The translations under genes were made by a program, and so were the position numbers. Positions 32,891 to 44,649 of a stretch of 64,000 nucleotides of DNA are shown here, piece by piece. The stretch is from Ignelater luminosus. Taxonomy: Eukaryota > Arthropoda > Insecta > Coleoptera > Elateridae. Positions within the stretch are counted from its first letter, which is position 1; the number at the start of each line of letters is the position of its first letter. The stretch is taken from the NCBI GenBank assembly GCA_011009095.1, contig VTPC01089972.1:305848-369847 (forward strand). Direction: 5' to 3'. Under the pieces are notes generated by a model that worked only from the letters and a program-made list of their open reading frames with translations, ran no database searches and was not told where the DNA came from.

Positions 32891-35515
32891 CTAGATCCGT
32901 AGACTCAAGAGGACTAAACTGTTTGAGCTGAGTTTAAAGAGTTTAAAAAAAAACTTTAGAATACCAACAGGTGAATTTTAATATTTATAATAAAATGACC
33001 GTCAAAATTTTTATCACAAGTATAATTTGCTTATTAGCAGTGGAATTTGGATTACTTGGTTTTAATCAACCAACTATGAAATTATTTATTTACTCACAGC
33101 TTGATTTACTGCAATTTGGTAAATAATGCAAACGCTGAACTCATTTTAAAACTGCTAATGGCACCACTAAGATCAAACCAAAGTTGTACTACTCAAGAGA
33201 TAATAATTGTTATTGTGGGCGATTCTTATTTATTCATTCAACTACATCTGTTGCCATTATAGAAGTTTACTCACACCCCCAAAAATCTAAAGTGTCTTAT
33301 TTTAATAAGTAAATACCTTTTCACTTTACGAAACCGCATTAATATGGAGCAAATTCAATGTATTCAGGCCGAATACACAAAACGAGGACTTCTTATAATA
33401 CCTAGTAAATGTTTTAGCAACACCAGCAATTGTTTTCGAAACCCATATGTGGTTATTCCGGTCCTGAACTCTAACTAAAGGGGTAATTTGAATAGATGGG
33501 TATGTTGTTTTCCTCTTCGAAATAGAACGTGTGTATATGCGCGAGAGTATGTATATAGTATGTGCGTGTTCAGCCCAGGAAACAGTATTTATAAAGTGAC
33601 AACTTCCTCTGCTGCTTATTAAAGATAACCTTGGCCAAAAGCCAAGTTATTAATAAATTTTGTTTTGCTATTATTATACCTATAGTATGATAAAGCAAAT
33701 TATGGATAATATCGACAAAACATTTGATTAAAATCTATTTCCCATAACTGAAAGAGGAAATCTTTTTGCGTTTCTGTGTAGCGAATATATGAATATTTTC
33801 AATAAAAAGCGAAATGTGTATTATTTATCATGATAAACTAAACATTCACAATAATTCATATACTGAAAACAGATAGAGTCAATTTTATTAACTGAAGGTT
33901 ATTGCCCTTTATTCGAGAAAGAGCAAATACAACTCCTAAAACAGAATTGTTCTGAAATCCAAATTAATTCTCGATTAATTTATTCTAGGGTGTACATTTC
34001 AGACATGCAAATTGCACCTTTAAAATTGTTTAGAGTTTTAAAAAGTTCACTTTTTCTCCTTAGTATAATTGCATTTCGTTTTCATTATCTAATGATAATT
34101 TGAGGTGCTACTAATTAACTCTTATTTCCGTTTATTAACTTTGTTCATAAAACAAGGAAATGAAACCAAATTGTCTTTCCGGTACTTGAAAAAGAAATCA
34201 AGACCTTTTTACATTATCTTTTCTAGAGAGATAGATTAGACGAGAACAGAAAGCTATTTAAAAATTTACTCGAAACTTTCATTAACATTGTATGCGGGAA
34301 AGTACAGAGGGTGCATATAACAGCTGTTACCAGGATGAGTATTTAGGTTTTAGTAAGTAGGAGTAGGAAAATGTTCTGAAAACCAAAAAGTTAGGTTAAC
34401 TTGTTTGATATTAAATAGGTCATCGACGGTCGTTTACCACTAACTTTTCGATTGCTTTAATTGACCTGAATTACAGAAAGGCGCAGCTCGATATATCCAC
34501 CTATTTTATGTTTGGCATTTAATAATGGTAAAACGACACCAATTCTGATTTCCAACGATTTTTTTTGTTACCTACTATTCAAATATTTATTGTGTATTAG
34601 TATAGATTTTTCTTAATATTATGTTTTTCGTTTTTTTTTCTTTTTTTTATTAAGATATCTACCTCGCTAGTCAAAATTAAAACCTAATTACTGAGATTTT
34701 AATTACTGCAAGGTGGAAAGAAACGATAATAAGAAGAGTAAATCCAGGAATTTCGCCCGAAGGCCTTGGCTGCTTGTTTCCTAAGTTTATTACGAATTAA
34801 GCTCCTCGATTAAATTTTTTTAAACTCAAGATGTTGAAGTTGCCATTTTATAACCACGAGCGACTGATAATTGCTTTGATTATAAAGAAATAAAAAAGCA
34901 AACTGAAGTAGGAAACGTTTAAAAGTATTTCAAAATACAAGAAGTAAAATTTTTAAATTTTAATACTACTATTTTGATTTTGATTAATTCATCAGTATAA
35001 CAGACCCTTTCTTTCTTTTGTTTAATAACATTACTGGCATATCAAATGTTTTTGTGGAAAGTATAATCTAAAAGAAAATTAAAAATTACTACTTTTCAGA
35101 AGAAGATAATTAATTTGCACTGTTAGTGCCTATTTCTCTATTAACACATTTTAGCACCTTTTTGGGTTTTTATGTTAAACTTAAAGGTTGCTATAAGCTT
35201 CCAGATATAAATATTAATGGGAATGTTTACATTTCTTAGGAAATTTATAAAGTTCTAGCCAAAAAATGTAAAAGAAAGGTATATTGTACTCTTCTTCTTG
35301 CAATTTAGAAAATACTTCAGTATTTTTACTGTTGAGCTGTTTCAATAGTATTAACTACCTATAACAAGGTGTCTTTATTGACGGAATAAAGTCCTTTGTA
35401 TATAAAAAATTAATTTACGAAGAATAAATGATTTAAACATCTTCAGGAAATAGCACGCTATGTACTGTGTAAAACACACTCGTATTTTGTATTTTTAAAA
35501 AGGTCAATTGAGAGT
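32890..35515. other. AT-rich sequence without recognisable genes
   Basis: No coding domain, array or transposon end recognised. A short GT-rich, purine-pyrimidine alternating patch lies near 33529-33570. Confidence 0.5.
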
Positions 35516-35519
35516 GAAG

Positions 35520-35770
35520 TCTGACCAGGCGGACTATGGAAGGGCCTAATCCGACCCGCGTTCATAATTCAGTAGTCTTAAGAGAGGCTGTAGAAGGCTA
35601 AGCACGAGTAGGGACTCTTGGGCCATTGAAAGGGAAAGTTTAACATGAGCGTTGGAAGGCGTAGCCTGACGTAGGGTTGGCCTAGCTCGACTTGTGTTCC
35701 TAACTTAACTCTCTTAAGAAAGCCTACGGAGAACAAAACCCGACTACAAATCACTTCAAGCAGTTCCTTT
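35520..35770. repeat. Decayed tandem repeat, left part
   Basis: Two diverged units of about 140 bp. Each contains GGCCTAnTCCGACCCGCGTT followed by CATAATTcAGT and CTTAAGAGAGGCTGTAGAAGG (35540-35598 and 35680-35735). The same motif order recurs at 36577, 36656 and 36798, on the far side of a LINE fragment. Confidence 0.6.
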
Positions 35771-35904
35771 CAATGCCCCAAAAAATTTGATTTTGATAAA
35801 GATTACGTTCCGCAAACCATGTAACAAAATGACCATAACTAAAAGAATATTTGTCTAGATAATTTGGAAAATTGGGACTAAGATCCTTTAACCTGATTAA
35901 GTTT

Positions 35905-36490
35905 TAACCATAAAATGCAAAGTATAACTTACGCTGATGATATGGCAATAATGGCTGCTAGAACAAGCAAAGAATTAGAGAACACATTTTAAGATTGAGA
36001 AAAGGCGCACTGGGGTTCAGATTGATAGTAAAAGAACAGAAAGCAAAATAACAAAATACTTAGAAGTAACATTAACAAATATTTGCCAAAAGAAAAACAG
36101 AAATAAGAAACAAGATGGCAAAATCAAACAATTTATCAAAAGCGGCAAAGTTAGAAATTTATAAAGCAATAATAGTACCAGCGGTACTGTATGAATAATA
36201 AATAAATTAAGACAAAACAATATTGAGAATTTGGAAAAGGGAAAACCTTGCAAAAGATACTTGGAAGATTAAAAGTAAAAAGAGTAGCATGGAAAAGACA
36301 AGGCCAATCAGAAAATGTTGGAATTGCACAGAAAGTAGAATATCTCGCAAGTTAACAAGGCACAAAGATTGAAAAGAGCATGAAGGGTAAAAAGGGGGTG
36401 GATGACAGCAACAATAAAAGATCTACAACCATTAAATGTAGAGAACTGAGAAATCATTAAACAAAAGAAAATCAATAAATGTTGTTAAAG
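35905..36490 (+). pseudogene. LINE reverse transcriptase fragment with intact YADD
   Basis: Near 35929 the + strand reads ITYADDMAIMAARTSKELEN, the catalytic YADD box and the following helix of LINE RT, with both aspartates intact. Then, with frameshifts, come KMAKSNNLSKAAKLEIYKAIIVPAVLY (about 36115-36200; the thumb motif LSRKTKIRIYKTVIRPVLTYG), an E/K-rich block and a remnant of the C-terminal W.DD region (about 36395-36450). The RT before YADD is absent. The hydrophobic antisense frame at 36017-36253 is a shadow. It sits between two parts of a tandem repeat. Confidence 0.78.
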
Positions 36491-36499
36491 AAGTGTACA

Positions 36500-36905
36500 G
36501 CCATAGGCCTATAAGGACTGTAGAGCTGATTTATGTAAGAAGATCAAAGAAGGGCAAAGCCTGATACAGCAGGTGGAAAAGCCTAGCCCAATCAGTGTTC
36601 GTAATGTAGCTCTCTTAAGAGAAACTATAGAAGGCTCGAGTGTGCCCTCATGGGAGGACGGAGTCCGAATTGCGTTCATAGTTAGCATTTACAAAAATTC
36701 AAAAAAGGGAAAACTTCACTCATCTTTGTATCTAGCTCTCTTCTTATAAGATTGATGGTGGACGAAGCCAGACTTTGGGCTACCACAGGTACCCGTTGGA
36801 TTCGGTAGCCTGACTCGCGTTTGTAGTTAGCTCTTTGAAAAGGTTAAGGACGCAGGGAGCCACACTCGTTTTTACTCCAAGAGGGTTAGAAGAAGAGGAA
36901 CGCTG
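36500..36905. repeat. Decayed tandem repeat, right part
   Basis: Units resemble those at 35520-35770: AAGCCTAGCCCAATCAGTGTTCGTAATGTAGCTCTCTTAAGAG-like sequence at 36577-36620, then GGAGTCCGAATTGCGTTCATAGTTAGC at about 36658, and GTAGCCTGACTCGCGTTTGTAGTTAGC at about 36802. Spacing is about 80 and 145 bp. Divergence is high. Confidence 0.6.
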
Positions 36906-37329
36906 AAAGAGGGCCTAAAGGTGGCGCATCTTCATTCTTTATGTTTCGAAATAACGTTTTGATTTGAGATCTGTTTTTATTAACTTTTTCTGCTATCATT
37001 ACTGCGACTTAGACGGCAGATTAGAGAGAGTAAGTTAAGTCTCTTAATTTCTTGTACTACGTATATTATTTAAGAAAAATAACGCAGTGTAAACCCATAA
37101 CAATGACAAGAGGACACAAAGAGTATGTCACATGGTCCAACTAGGCACCTTATTCCCCGACTTACCATATACGAGTACATTAGGTGGTATCTTTTTATCT
37201 GCCTTTTTACCTTTCTTTCCATTTGATATTATTGGTCTTGATTCGTTCTTTTGTATTTAGTATGTACTCTTAACATAACTTTACTACTAACTTGTCTATT
37301 TTAACTCCATCTGCTATTTTATCTTACCT

Positions 37330-38950
37330 ACTAAATATCCTGACCAGATCTTTTGGATTTGTGTTTGGTTCTGTTTAGTTTGGTTGCTATTTGCTCTATT
37401 CGTCACCAAATCGTTCAGGAAACTCCCCTGCGGTAGTTGTCCTCCAGGTCCCTTTAATTTGCCGACAAACGGCAGTGTTAGTTTTGTCTGGTCGTCCGCT
37501 AAGGTGGCTTTTCTAGGCGCCGTTTGAATTCTGCGCTGTGATGGCTTTGTTTGTCATTGCCAGTTTCAAGATCTGTCGTAGTTGCATTGCTGCTGCACAA
37601 ATTTTATGCTCAGGCTTGACATATCTACCCTTTTCTCAATTTTGTGCAGATGGCAGTTCAACTCCCCATGACCGATAAGCACGCTAACTATTTTGGCTTC
37701 GCTGTGATGATAGTGGCAACTTCTGGCGGAAAACTATTCATTGCTGGTGGCGTCCCACTCTTCCTGAAATTTCCGGTGCTTATCTATCGGAGGTGGGCTC
37801 TACCGGCTGCTTTGCTAGGGAACCCTTTAGCTGTCACCAGCTCTCCTTTATAGTTGACTGTTTCGAGTATTTTCAGGTCCTGTATTGCCAGCTGTTCGCC
37901 CAGTAAGACATGTAGGGAAGGTATGTCTGCGATAACTGCTACAGTTTCTGTGACTGTTGATTTGTATGAGTGGATGATTGCTCTGTGACTCCATATCGCT
38001 ATTCCATATTAAACTGCTGAGATTATCTCTCTAGTATACGTGATTCAAACTGTGTGCGAGGGGTAATTGGAGTAATTGACGTAAACTATGCATAGCAGTG
38101 AGTGCTGTGGCTGTTGTCTGTCTAATCCGCAAGTTGAAACTCAGTTTGGTGTCAATGTGGATACCGAAGTATTTGGACGTAGCAACTCTTTGGATGTTTT
38201 GTCCACTGTTCACTTTTCTGCCTTCTGACTTCTGTTATATTTGTCCTCGGGTAAATTGCTCGTGACTGTAATTACTACGTGCTTGGCGTAAACTTGGTTT
38301 CTCTTTCACGGTTCTGTTTATTCAAAACGGCGTTCATGCAAAAGTTTTACAAGAGCGGGCTCACTACTGAGTCTTGTGTACATCTTCTTCTAGGAGTTTT
38401 TTCTGTGGATGGTTTGAATATTATTATCAGCAAGTAGCCTTTTATGATTTTGACCAATTTATACGCCGAGTTCCTCTCGTGTAGATGAAGAGATCGTCGA
38501 AGGCACCATTAATTTCGATGAACAGCGCCTCAGTATATTTTTAACGGTACCCATCAGGTTTTCAACATCCTGAAATGTCTCTCGACCTTTCCTAAACCAA
38601 GATTGGTTTCCATAATGTAGGTCTTCCTCGTTCAGATAGGTGGTTATTTTCTCATAATATGCGTTCGAAAACTTTACCCATCTCTGGCATGAAGGTTATG
38701 GGACGTGGCGATTTTGAGTCAGTGGGATCTTTATCAGCTCCTTTTAAGATTGTGTCTAGTTGGTCCCTTCTTCCTAGTGACGGGAAATGTCGTCATGCGT
38801 TTCAGTATAATACCGTGCATCTTATCCCAACCTAGGACCTTTAACCTTTTGTTGCCGACATGACGTTGTTTCCGACGTTTTCCTCAAGATATCTTCAAGG
38901 GTGCCTGTATGCCAGACTGAAGTCGGTTTTCACGATATCAACTATCATTA
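37330..38950 (-). pseudogene. R1-like LINE reverse transcriptase and C-terminal domain
   Basis: Minus-strand motifs in order: DPTDSKSPRPITFMPEMGKVFERIL (about 38745-38660, the SYRPI.LLP..GKVFERIL motif), IEINGAFDDLF (about 38515, motif A Asp region), GQNIQRVATSKYFGIHIDTKLSFN (about 38205-38135, the YLGV.ID.KL.F motif) and RQTTATALTAMHSLRQLL, then in the C-terminal part GHGELNCHLHKIEKR (about 37660-37620, the LTGHG.F..YLH motif of R1). YADD is not readable. Frames change often, so the copy is dead. R1 elements typically target rDNA; no rDNA is seen here. Confidence 0.75.
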
Positions 38951-38959
38951 CATTTTTGT

Positions 38960-41900
38960 TTTTGATCTATCTTTCCAAGAGTAAACACGTATCGCCAAAA
39001 ATACATTATGCCTATGCCCAACGGTTGTTTCTGCCAAAAGAAAGATTTTGCTAACCAGGTTCACTATCAATCAATCAATTGCTCTAAAAGGACTTCTAGA
39101 AAAACCAACAAATTGCAGTTTAGTACACACACCAAACTACGGCCGGAAGAAAAAGTTTCCTTTAATGACCAACACTGACAAGCCAAAAGTCTTCATCTGT
39201 TATCCACAGTGTCAAAAGATGTATCATAAGTTCAACAAAATGAAACCAGTTGCTCATATAAATACTGAAACTCAATCTTCCATAATCATACTTTACAAGG
39301 CAAATTAAAATACACCATCGTTGCTCAGCTGTAAGTTCCCAAAACTTTATTTATAACACCATCGAGTACTTTGTACAAATTGATCGATGTTTGGTCGTGT
39401 TGCGTTTCAAAAACTTTTGCTAAAACCGTAAAACAAAAAGCATCAAACCTGGAATAAGGAACAATTTGAAAAAATGAGACGAGATTTGGATTGTTTGGTT
39501 TAAAACTAAGATCGTTGTAGCCAAGAAGATAGAATGATGCCTCAATATTAAAATTTTACAGTGGTTTTCTGGATTCGATGTTAAAAACTAAGTGCTTATC
39601 GAGAGGACTCTTAATAAATTTCAGAAGAGAATGCTATACCTTTAGGTCAGGTTATTATGTCATAGGAAACTGAGACCAAGTTAGGTAGAACATTTTTTGA
39701 ACAAAAACCTAAAAACCTGATTTCGCCTTGCTAATCCCAATAAGTTGTTATGAGATAAATCGTTATATGGTTTCGGGGATAGCTGCTTAACATTGAAAAA
39801 GCTGTGGGAAGTTATGAAATATGTTTTGAGAAGTCTTACCTTAAAAACATTTAATACAGCAGTATTGCCCCTATTTTTAAAAAATTAAGTAATTCTTCCT
39901 TCTTGCTGTTTCATATTTTTAGTTTTCTTCTTATTAGTTTTCCAAACATCAACCATAATAGAGACAATGTAATTAATTATTGCAATGATTAATATTTCAT
40001 GAAAATTAAAAAAAATGTTAAACTGTTAATTATACGGATAAAATCATTAAATAATGTCGACACTGATTAAGGCATCCTCTCTTTCACGAGCACATATTTC
40101 GTGGGAAATTAAGTTACATAACCTCAACTATCGGTATATAATCATAGCAGATCATCGTCCGCGCTTCAATTTCCCCCATTTAAACCTTTTGAGTTATCTA
40201 GGTGGATCAATTAATAATGCGGTTAGTTAATAGCTTCATTAATAATTATGCGCGCCGGAAAATTGGACATTTGCCCTTGTCGATTTGATCGGTAATATTA
40301 TAGTAAAATAGTAAAAATTTCAATATCTACTACTATAACATTTTATAGAACTGACTTACAACGTAGTTATGGATCAGTTTAACGATTTAATAAATAAGTC
40401 AACAAAGTATAATGTAATGGAAAATCTCTTTCGATAAAGAGTGTAACTGACAAATATAAATTTCAAAAAGGGGTTTACTCTTTGATTGTACACAAACGCA
40501 CTTCACTGGAAAATCTCGATGGAGCTTAAAACAATAATCAGTTTTTAATGGCAAAAGCATTGTCGTTCCTATAAAATAAATTTATTGATATTGAAAGATA
40601 TACTTAGAACTGGAATGGATAAAACCTTGAAATGCTGAACTTGATGGGAATTTTATTTCTTTTAAGAAAATCTTGGCAAAGTCGGAAATGTTTACATCCT
40701 TTTTTTGTTGCTTTCCAGGCACTTTGGTGATTGAAAGTTGTGAGATTTCAAACTATTTAAATCCTACTCCTTTTGGAAATTTCTTGAATTTATGAAAAAT
40801 TTATAAACAGGAAAAGACAATAGCAGGAGGTTAAATATTTTTTTCTTTTCGAAAAGTATATTTTGGAACAAAATCGGTCTAATGCAAAATGTCTTTTTGT
40901 CATGCAACATTAAATCATTGATAAAATATTATTTATCCCGTAAATACGGTAGCGTTATCTAATGCTTAAAATTACCGACCTAATTTTCCGTCAGCAAATT
41001 TGCAAAAATTCTTTATTATAAGCCGTTGTTATTAATTATTGAACATAGTGATGTCGACGTGTAATTTGTAAATCAGCTGATACAGGTGTACGCCTTCAAG
41101 AGCTTTTATCACGTGAGCCTGTTTTTGACCCAGGTCACACGGAACCAGGTCAACGAGGAGCAGCTTAGGTCAGGGCATTGAACCAGACACCCTCTTCTCT
41201 TCTACCATGGAAACATTTACCCAGCTTAGGTGCAAACCGCGAGCACATCTACCCCAATTTAAATTGTATCATAATACGCAAGGCTCAGACTTTCCTAACT
41301 ACAGCATATTTTAAAAGTCTTTCTGGAAGGGGCAGGGGAGAGGAGGGAAGTTGAATTATTTATTATCGCACCAAAACTCGTTTAAATAAGACGCGGCTTT
41401 AAACACTCGTTCATCATTTCACTGCTCACGAAATGGAGGGTACCTACTTTAATATGTGCATTTTGGCGTTAACTGCCTGCTTTTAATCTGCAAGAAATGT
41501 CCCGGTTTTCCTTTTTTCCCTTTACTAACCCACTTTACATCACTAAAGAAAATTCTATTTAGAATCGGACGGAATTTCTAGCTTCCTGAGGAATATACTT
41601 TTAATAAGAAATACAAACCGCTTGATTTTTTATGCATTTCATGAAAACGGTGGTTTTTCTTATAGACCTACCCAAATGAAAAGAAAAAGATTAATACCTT
41701 ATTATCTCGTAAAGAATAAAATGAAATTAAATAATAAGCTCGAAAATATTGGAAAGATAAAATTCTTTAGGGAGCATTTTATTTAACAAAATCAACAGAG
41801 GTAATTTTGCGTTTCGTTTTTTTTTTATAAAACAGGCCTTAATAATATATGGTAAGAATTTAGTTGAAACGAGAAATTTTAGGTTTTCAATGTATTTAGC

Positions 41901-42835
41901 CGTCATTGCTGTAAATTAAGGGTACAATCCATATATTGGTATTTGGAAAAGACATTTGAAATTAAGAGCTAAGTAATGGCGCTAGGTTTACAAGCCCATG
42001 AAACTAGCTATCGTATTTTACTATTCCAAGCTCGATTTAACAACCTATAGGCATGTTTAAAATCTATTAGAGTGAAGGGGCTTTGTATTTCGAGCTCTAT
42101 AATATCCCTTGCTAATAAAAGGCTAAAAGCAGTTTAATGTACTAAAAGAAAAATAGATAGATTCTATTATTATAGTATCCTTGTTGGCTATTTATTTAGA
42201 TTTGCTAAAAGGATAATAAAATCCCCAGCACTGAATTTAGACTTTAAAATTCTAGATTACTTATATTAATCAAGGAATCGCTTTATCAATTAGTTCCAGT
42301 TGTAGTGTATCGTGTTGAAAACCTTCTTTTAGATAACCTTCGTGTATGGCCAAACAAATTACACAGCCCCACGAAAAAATACAAAAAGTCTTCGTTTAAA
42401 ACCAAGTCAAAACTCGTAACTAAACTGCATTGGTATCCCTAACTCTTTCTTAAAATGAGCAATAACTATCAAAATATTCTTGAGATTCGGTCTGACTTAG
42501 GCAAAACCTGTATTATCTCCAAGGTTTGTTTCCAAAATATAAGCACAAATCATAAAATTACTCATTAATGCTTCTAAAGGCTTTAAAAGAGACTCAAGAC
42601 TGATCTGTAGACATGGGACAGCTTCTAAATTTCTGTAAATTCCTTATTTGATCTCATTTGTAAAAAAGATCAAAGTGCTCTTCAATGAAAATATTTCACA
42701 AATTTCCAGTACGAGATATTTTGGATCAATTCTAGTCTCTTTATGCCTCTAAGTATGAATTCTAGCAGACGTCGGCATTGATTTCATGTTTGTTAATTGT
42801 TTTGCAAATGAAATCAAAAGCTCTATCTGCAAAGA
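38960..42835. other. No recognisable genes; one GC-richer regulatory-looking patch
   Basis: Mostly AT-rich with no domain. The 64- and 86-aa frames at 38860-39308 show no family motif. A patch at 41050-41250 stands out by GC content and by receptor-type half-sites, described separately. Confidence 0.5.
41110..41172. promoter_or_regulatory. E-box plus three AGGTCA half-sites
   Basis: CACGTG (E-box) at 41110-41115 is followed by TGACCCAGGTCA (41126-41137), in which a TGACC/GGTCA palindrome overlaps an AGGTCA half-site, and further AGGTCA copies at 41147-41152 and 41167-41172. AGGTCA is the nuclear-receptor half-site. The direct spacings of 9 and 14 bp are not canonical. The cluster is in GC-richer DNA with no nearby gene in the window, so an enhancer role is conjecture. 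Confidence 0.3.
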
Positions 42836-42839
42836 TGCT

Positions 42840-43010
42840 TTTAATATCTACACCAATCAACTTCAAATTGAGATAATCTGAACTCAAGGTCAAGTTGATT
42901 AGTTTCAATTTAAAATTAAACTTAGAAAATTTACTAGCCGAATTTGAAATTGATTGTTCCCAATTTGAACATGATTGGTTTCAGTATAAAGTTGAAAAGA
43001 TATAGTAAGA
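42840..43010. repeat. Internally repetitive dispersed element, copy 2
   Basis: Same order of AATTTGAAATTGATTG- and AACTTGATTGGTTTCAATT-type units as at 15690-15850. Here it lies directly upstream of the approximately 1-kb duplicated repeat, so it may be part of the same larger element. Confidence 0.6.
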
Positions 43011-43489
43011 CTCCAAAATCAATGATTCGCATTTCCCAAAACTATCGTTGACAACCTACAGATAATATCCTGCGCTTGTTTAACAGCATACTGTGTCATT
43101 CTGGTAAGTCACCCAAAAGATGGCAGTTCTCATTTTAGAGCAATACCTATCAAGCTTCTTCAGGTAAAATTCAGGCTCAAAGACACTTTTGACTTTTATC
43201 TTACCGTCTTCTAACTTTTTGGTCAAAAACTTTCAGATCGACTTGGGCCGATCTAGTCAAAGTAAATTTAGCTGTTATTAAATCAGCCGATGATGGCAAC
43301 ATCAAAGAATCAAAAATCAGACTGACTAAAGAAAAACTGGACATTATCTTTGAAATTCCAAGTTTTATTCTAAAAATAAGGCTTAACCCACATCAAATCC
43401 AAACTGTAGATTAGAAAAGGTCTTTAAGTCAGAGCACACACTATTTACCAATTAATACTTTTAAACATCTTTAGTCTAATAAATCTGGC

Positions 43490-44640
43490 TGTCTTAGTTA
43501 GGGGAAGTCATAATGGCGACTCCAAAGAATTTTTCGAAGTGATCGCTAGTTTGTTGATGCCTCAATAATTTCCAAGTTACTTCATGGCTATTCTTAGAAA
43601 TAGATTTTGGGTTGATTAAATGAACAGCTTTGAGATAGCACAAACCATCTCTTCTAGTTTCATGTTTCCTTGCAATAACTTGAGCCTTGATTCAGAATAG
43701 TTCCGGTTTGAACAACTTTTCTCTCTTCTGTAAATTGAAATAATTAAACCTTTGAAGCAAACTCAATGAATTGAACTCTGACAAAGCAAAAGGGCTCAAG
43801 TCCTTCTGCTTCGGATTAGACTCCAGCAAATAGATCCTTGACGTTGACATTTTGGAGCTGGAGAGCTGAAAAGCAAGCCTTGCTTTGTTTGTTGTAGCCG
43901 CAGATAAATTTCTGTAACAAGTGGAAGTGATTCTCGGTTTCACTTAAACTTTTAAGACGGTTCCTGTACCTTTCTCGTGATCGTTGCGTTTGAGTCCTCA
44001 AGAAGATGTCGTTGCTTAAATCTTCCACTTGTCACAATTACACGACATTGGAATCTAGAGCGCAGGAGATTGTTGCTTTGCCTTTCTCCCACAAGTGGCC
44101 ACATCACTTATACTGAATGAGAATAAATAGTGGAAGATTACGTCAACTCTGGTGCAAGCTAAAGTTTACGATAGCTCTAGTGCTGATTTATCGTGAACCT
44201 TAGAACGCCGTTCCTGCTCTAATGGCACAAATGCAACTAAAAATTATGGTGGATGATGTGTCCGTATTGCGAATGGATAGAGAGAAGTTATTAGAAAAAA
44301 AATGTTTTCTGAAATGTGATTGGATTCAAAATGACAATCTGCTGGCAGGCTTGAAATACTATGAATCAATAGGTGTCAGCTTTTTCCTCGAAGGCCTATG
44401 AACAGATTCAAACAGAATCTTGAAGTTGAGTCATAAAAAATTTACCGATTAATATTTGTTATCTCTACACCAACTAACTTTTTTGTAGAAATGTTAAATA
44501 TGAATAACCTTGAAATTAGGTACATCATTATAGCGACGCCAAAAGTTTTCTTGGGGTGATTGAAAGTGGTTGTTTAGCCCTTGAACCGTCTTGATTTGTT
44601 GGCGGTTTTTAGTTGATGTTCTAATCCCAATTCAAAACTC
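43490..44640. repeat. About 1-kb repeat, first copy and start of the second
   Basis: The sequence at 43505-43560 (GTCATAATGGCGACTCCAAA and following) recurs, diverged, at 44525-44580 (ATCATTATAGCGACGCCAAA), giving a period of about 1020 bp. The rest of the first copy (43690-44510) matches 46030-47045 in order: CTTCTGTAAATT, TTTGAAGCAAACTC, TTGAACTCTG..AGCAAA, CACAAGTGGCCA, AGAATCTTGAA, ATTTGTTATCTC. So copy 2 begins at about 44515, is interrupted by a LINE and resumes at about 45950. The 83- and 70-aa antisense frames at 43692-44028 lie in this repeat and have no known domain. Confidence 0.6.
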
Positions 44641-44649
44641 TAAAAAGAA

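Noticed and set aside
35929..35990. Intact YADD as a sign of an active reverse transcriptase
   Set aside because: Stops follow within about 30 residues and upstream RT motifs are missing, so conservation of the box here is not evidence of function.
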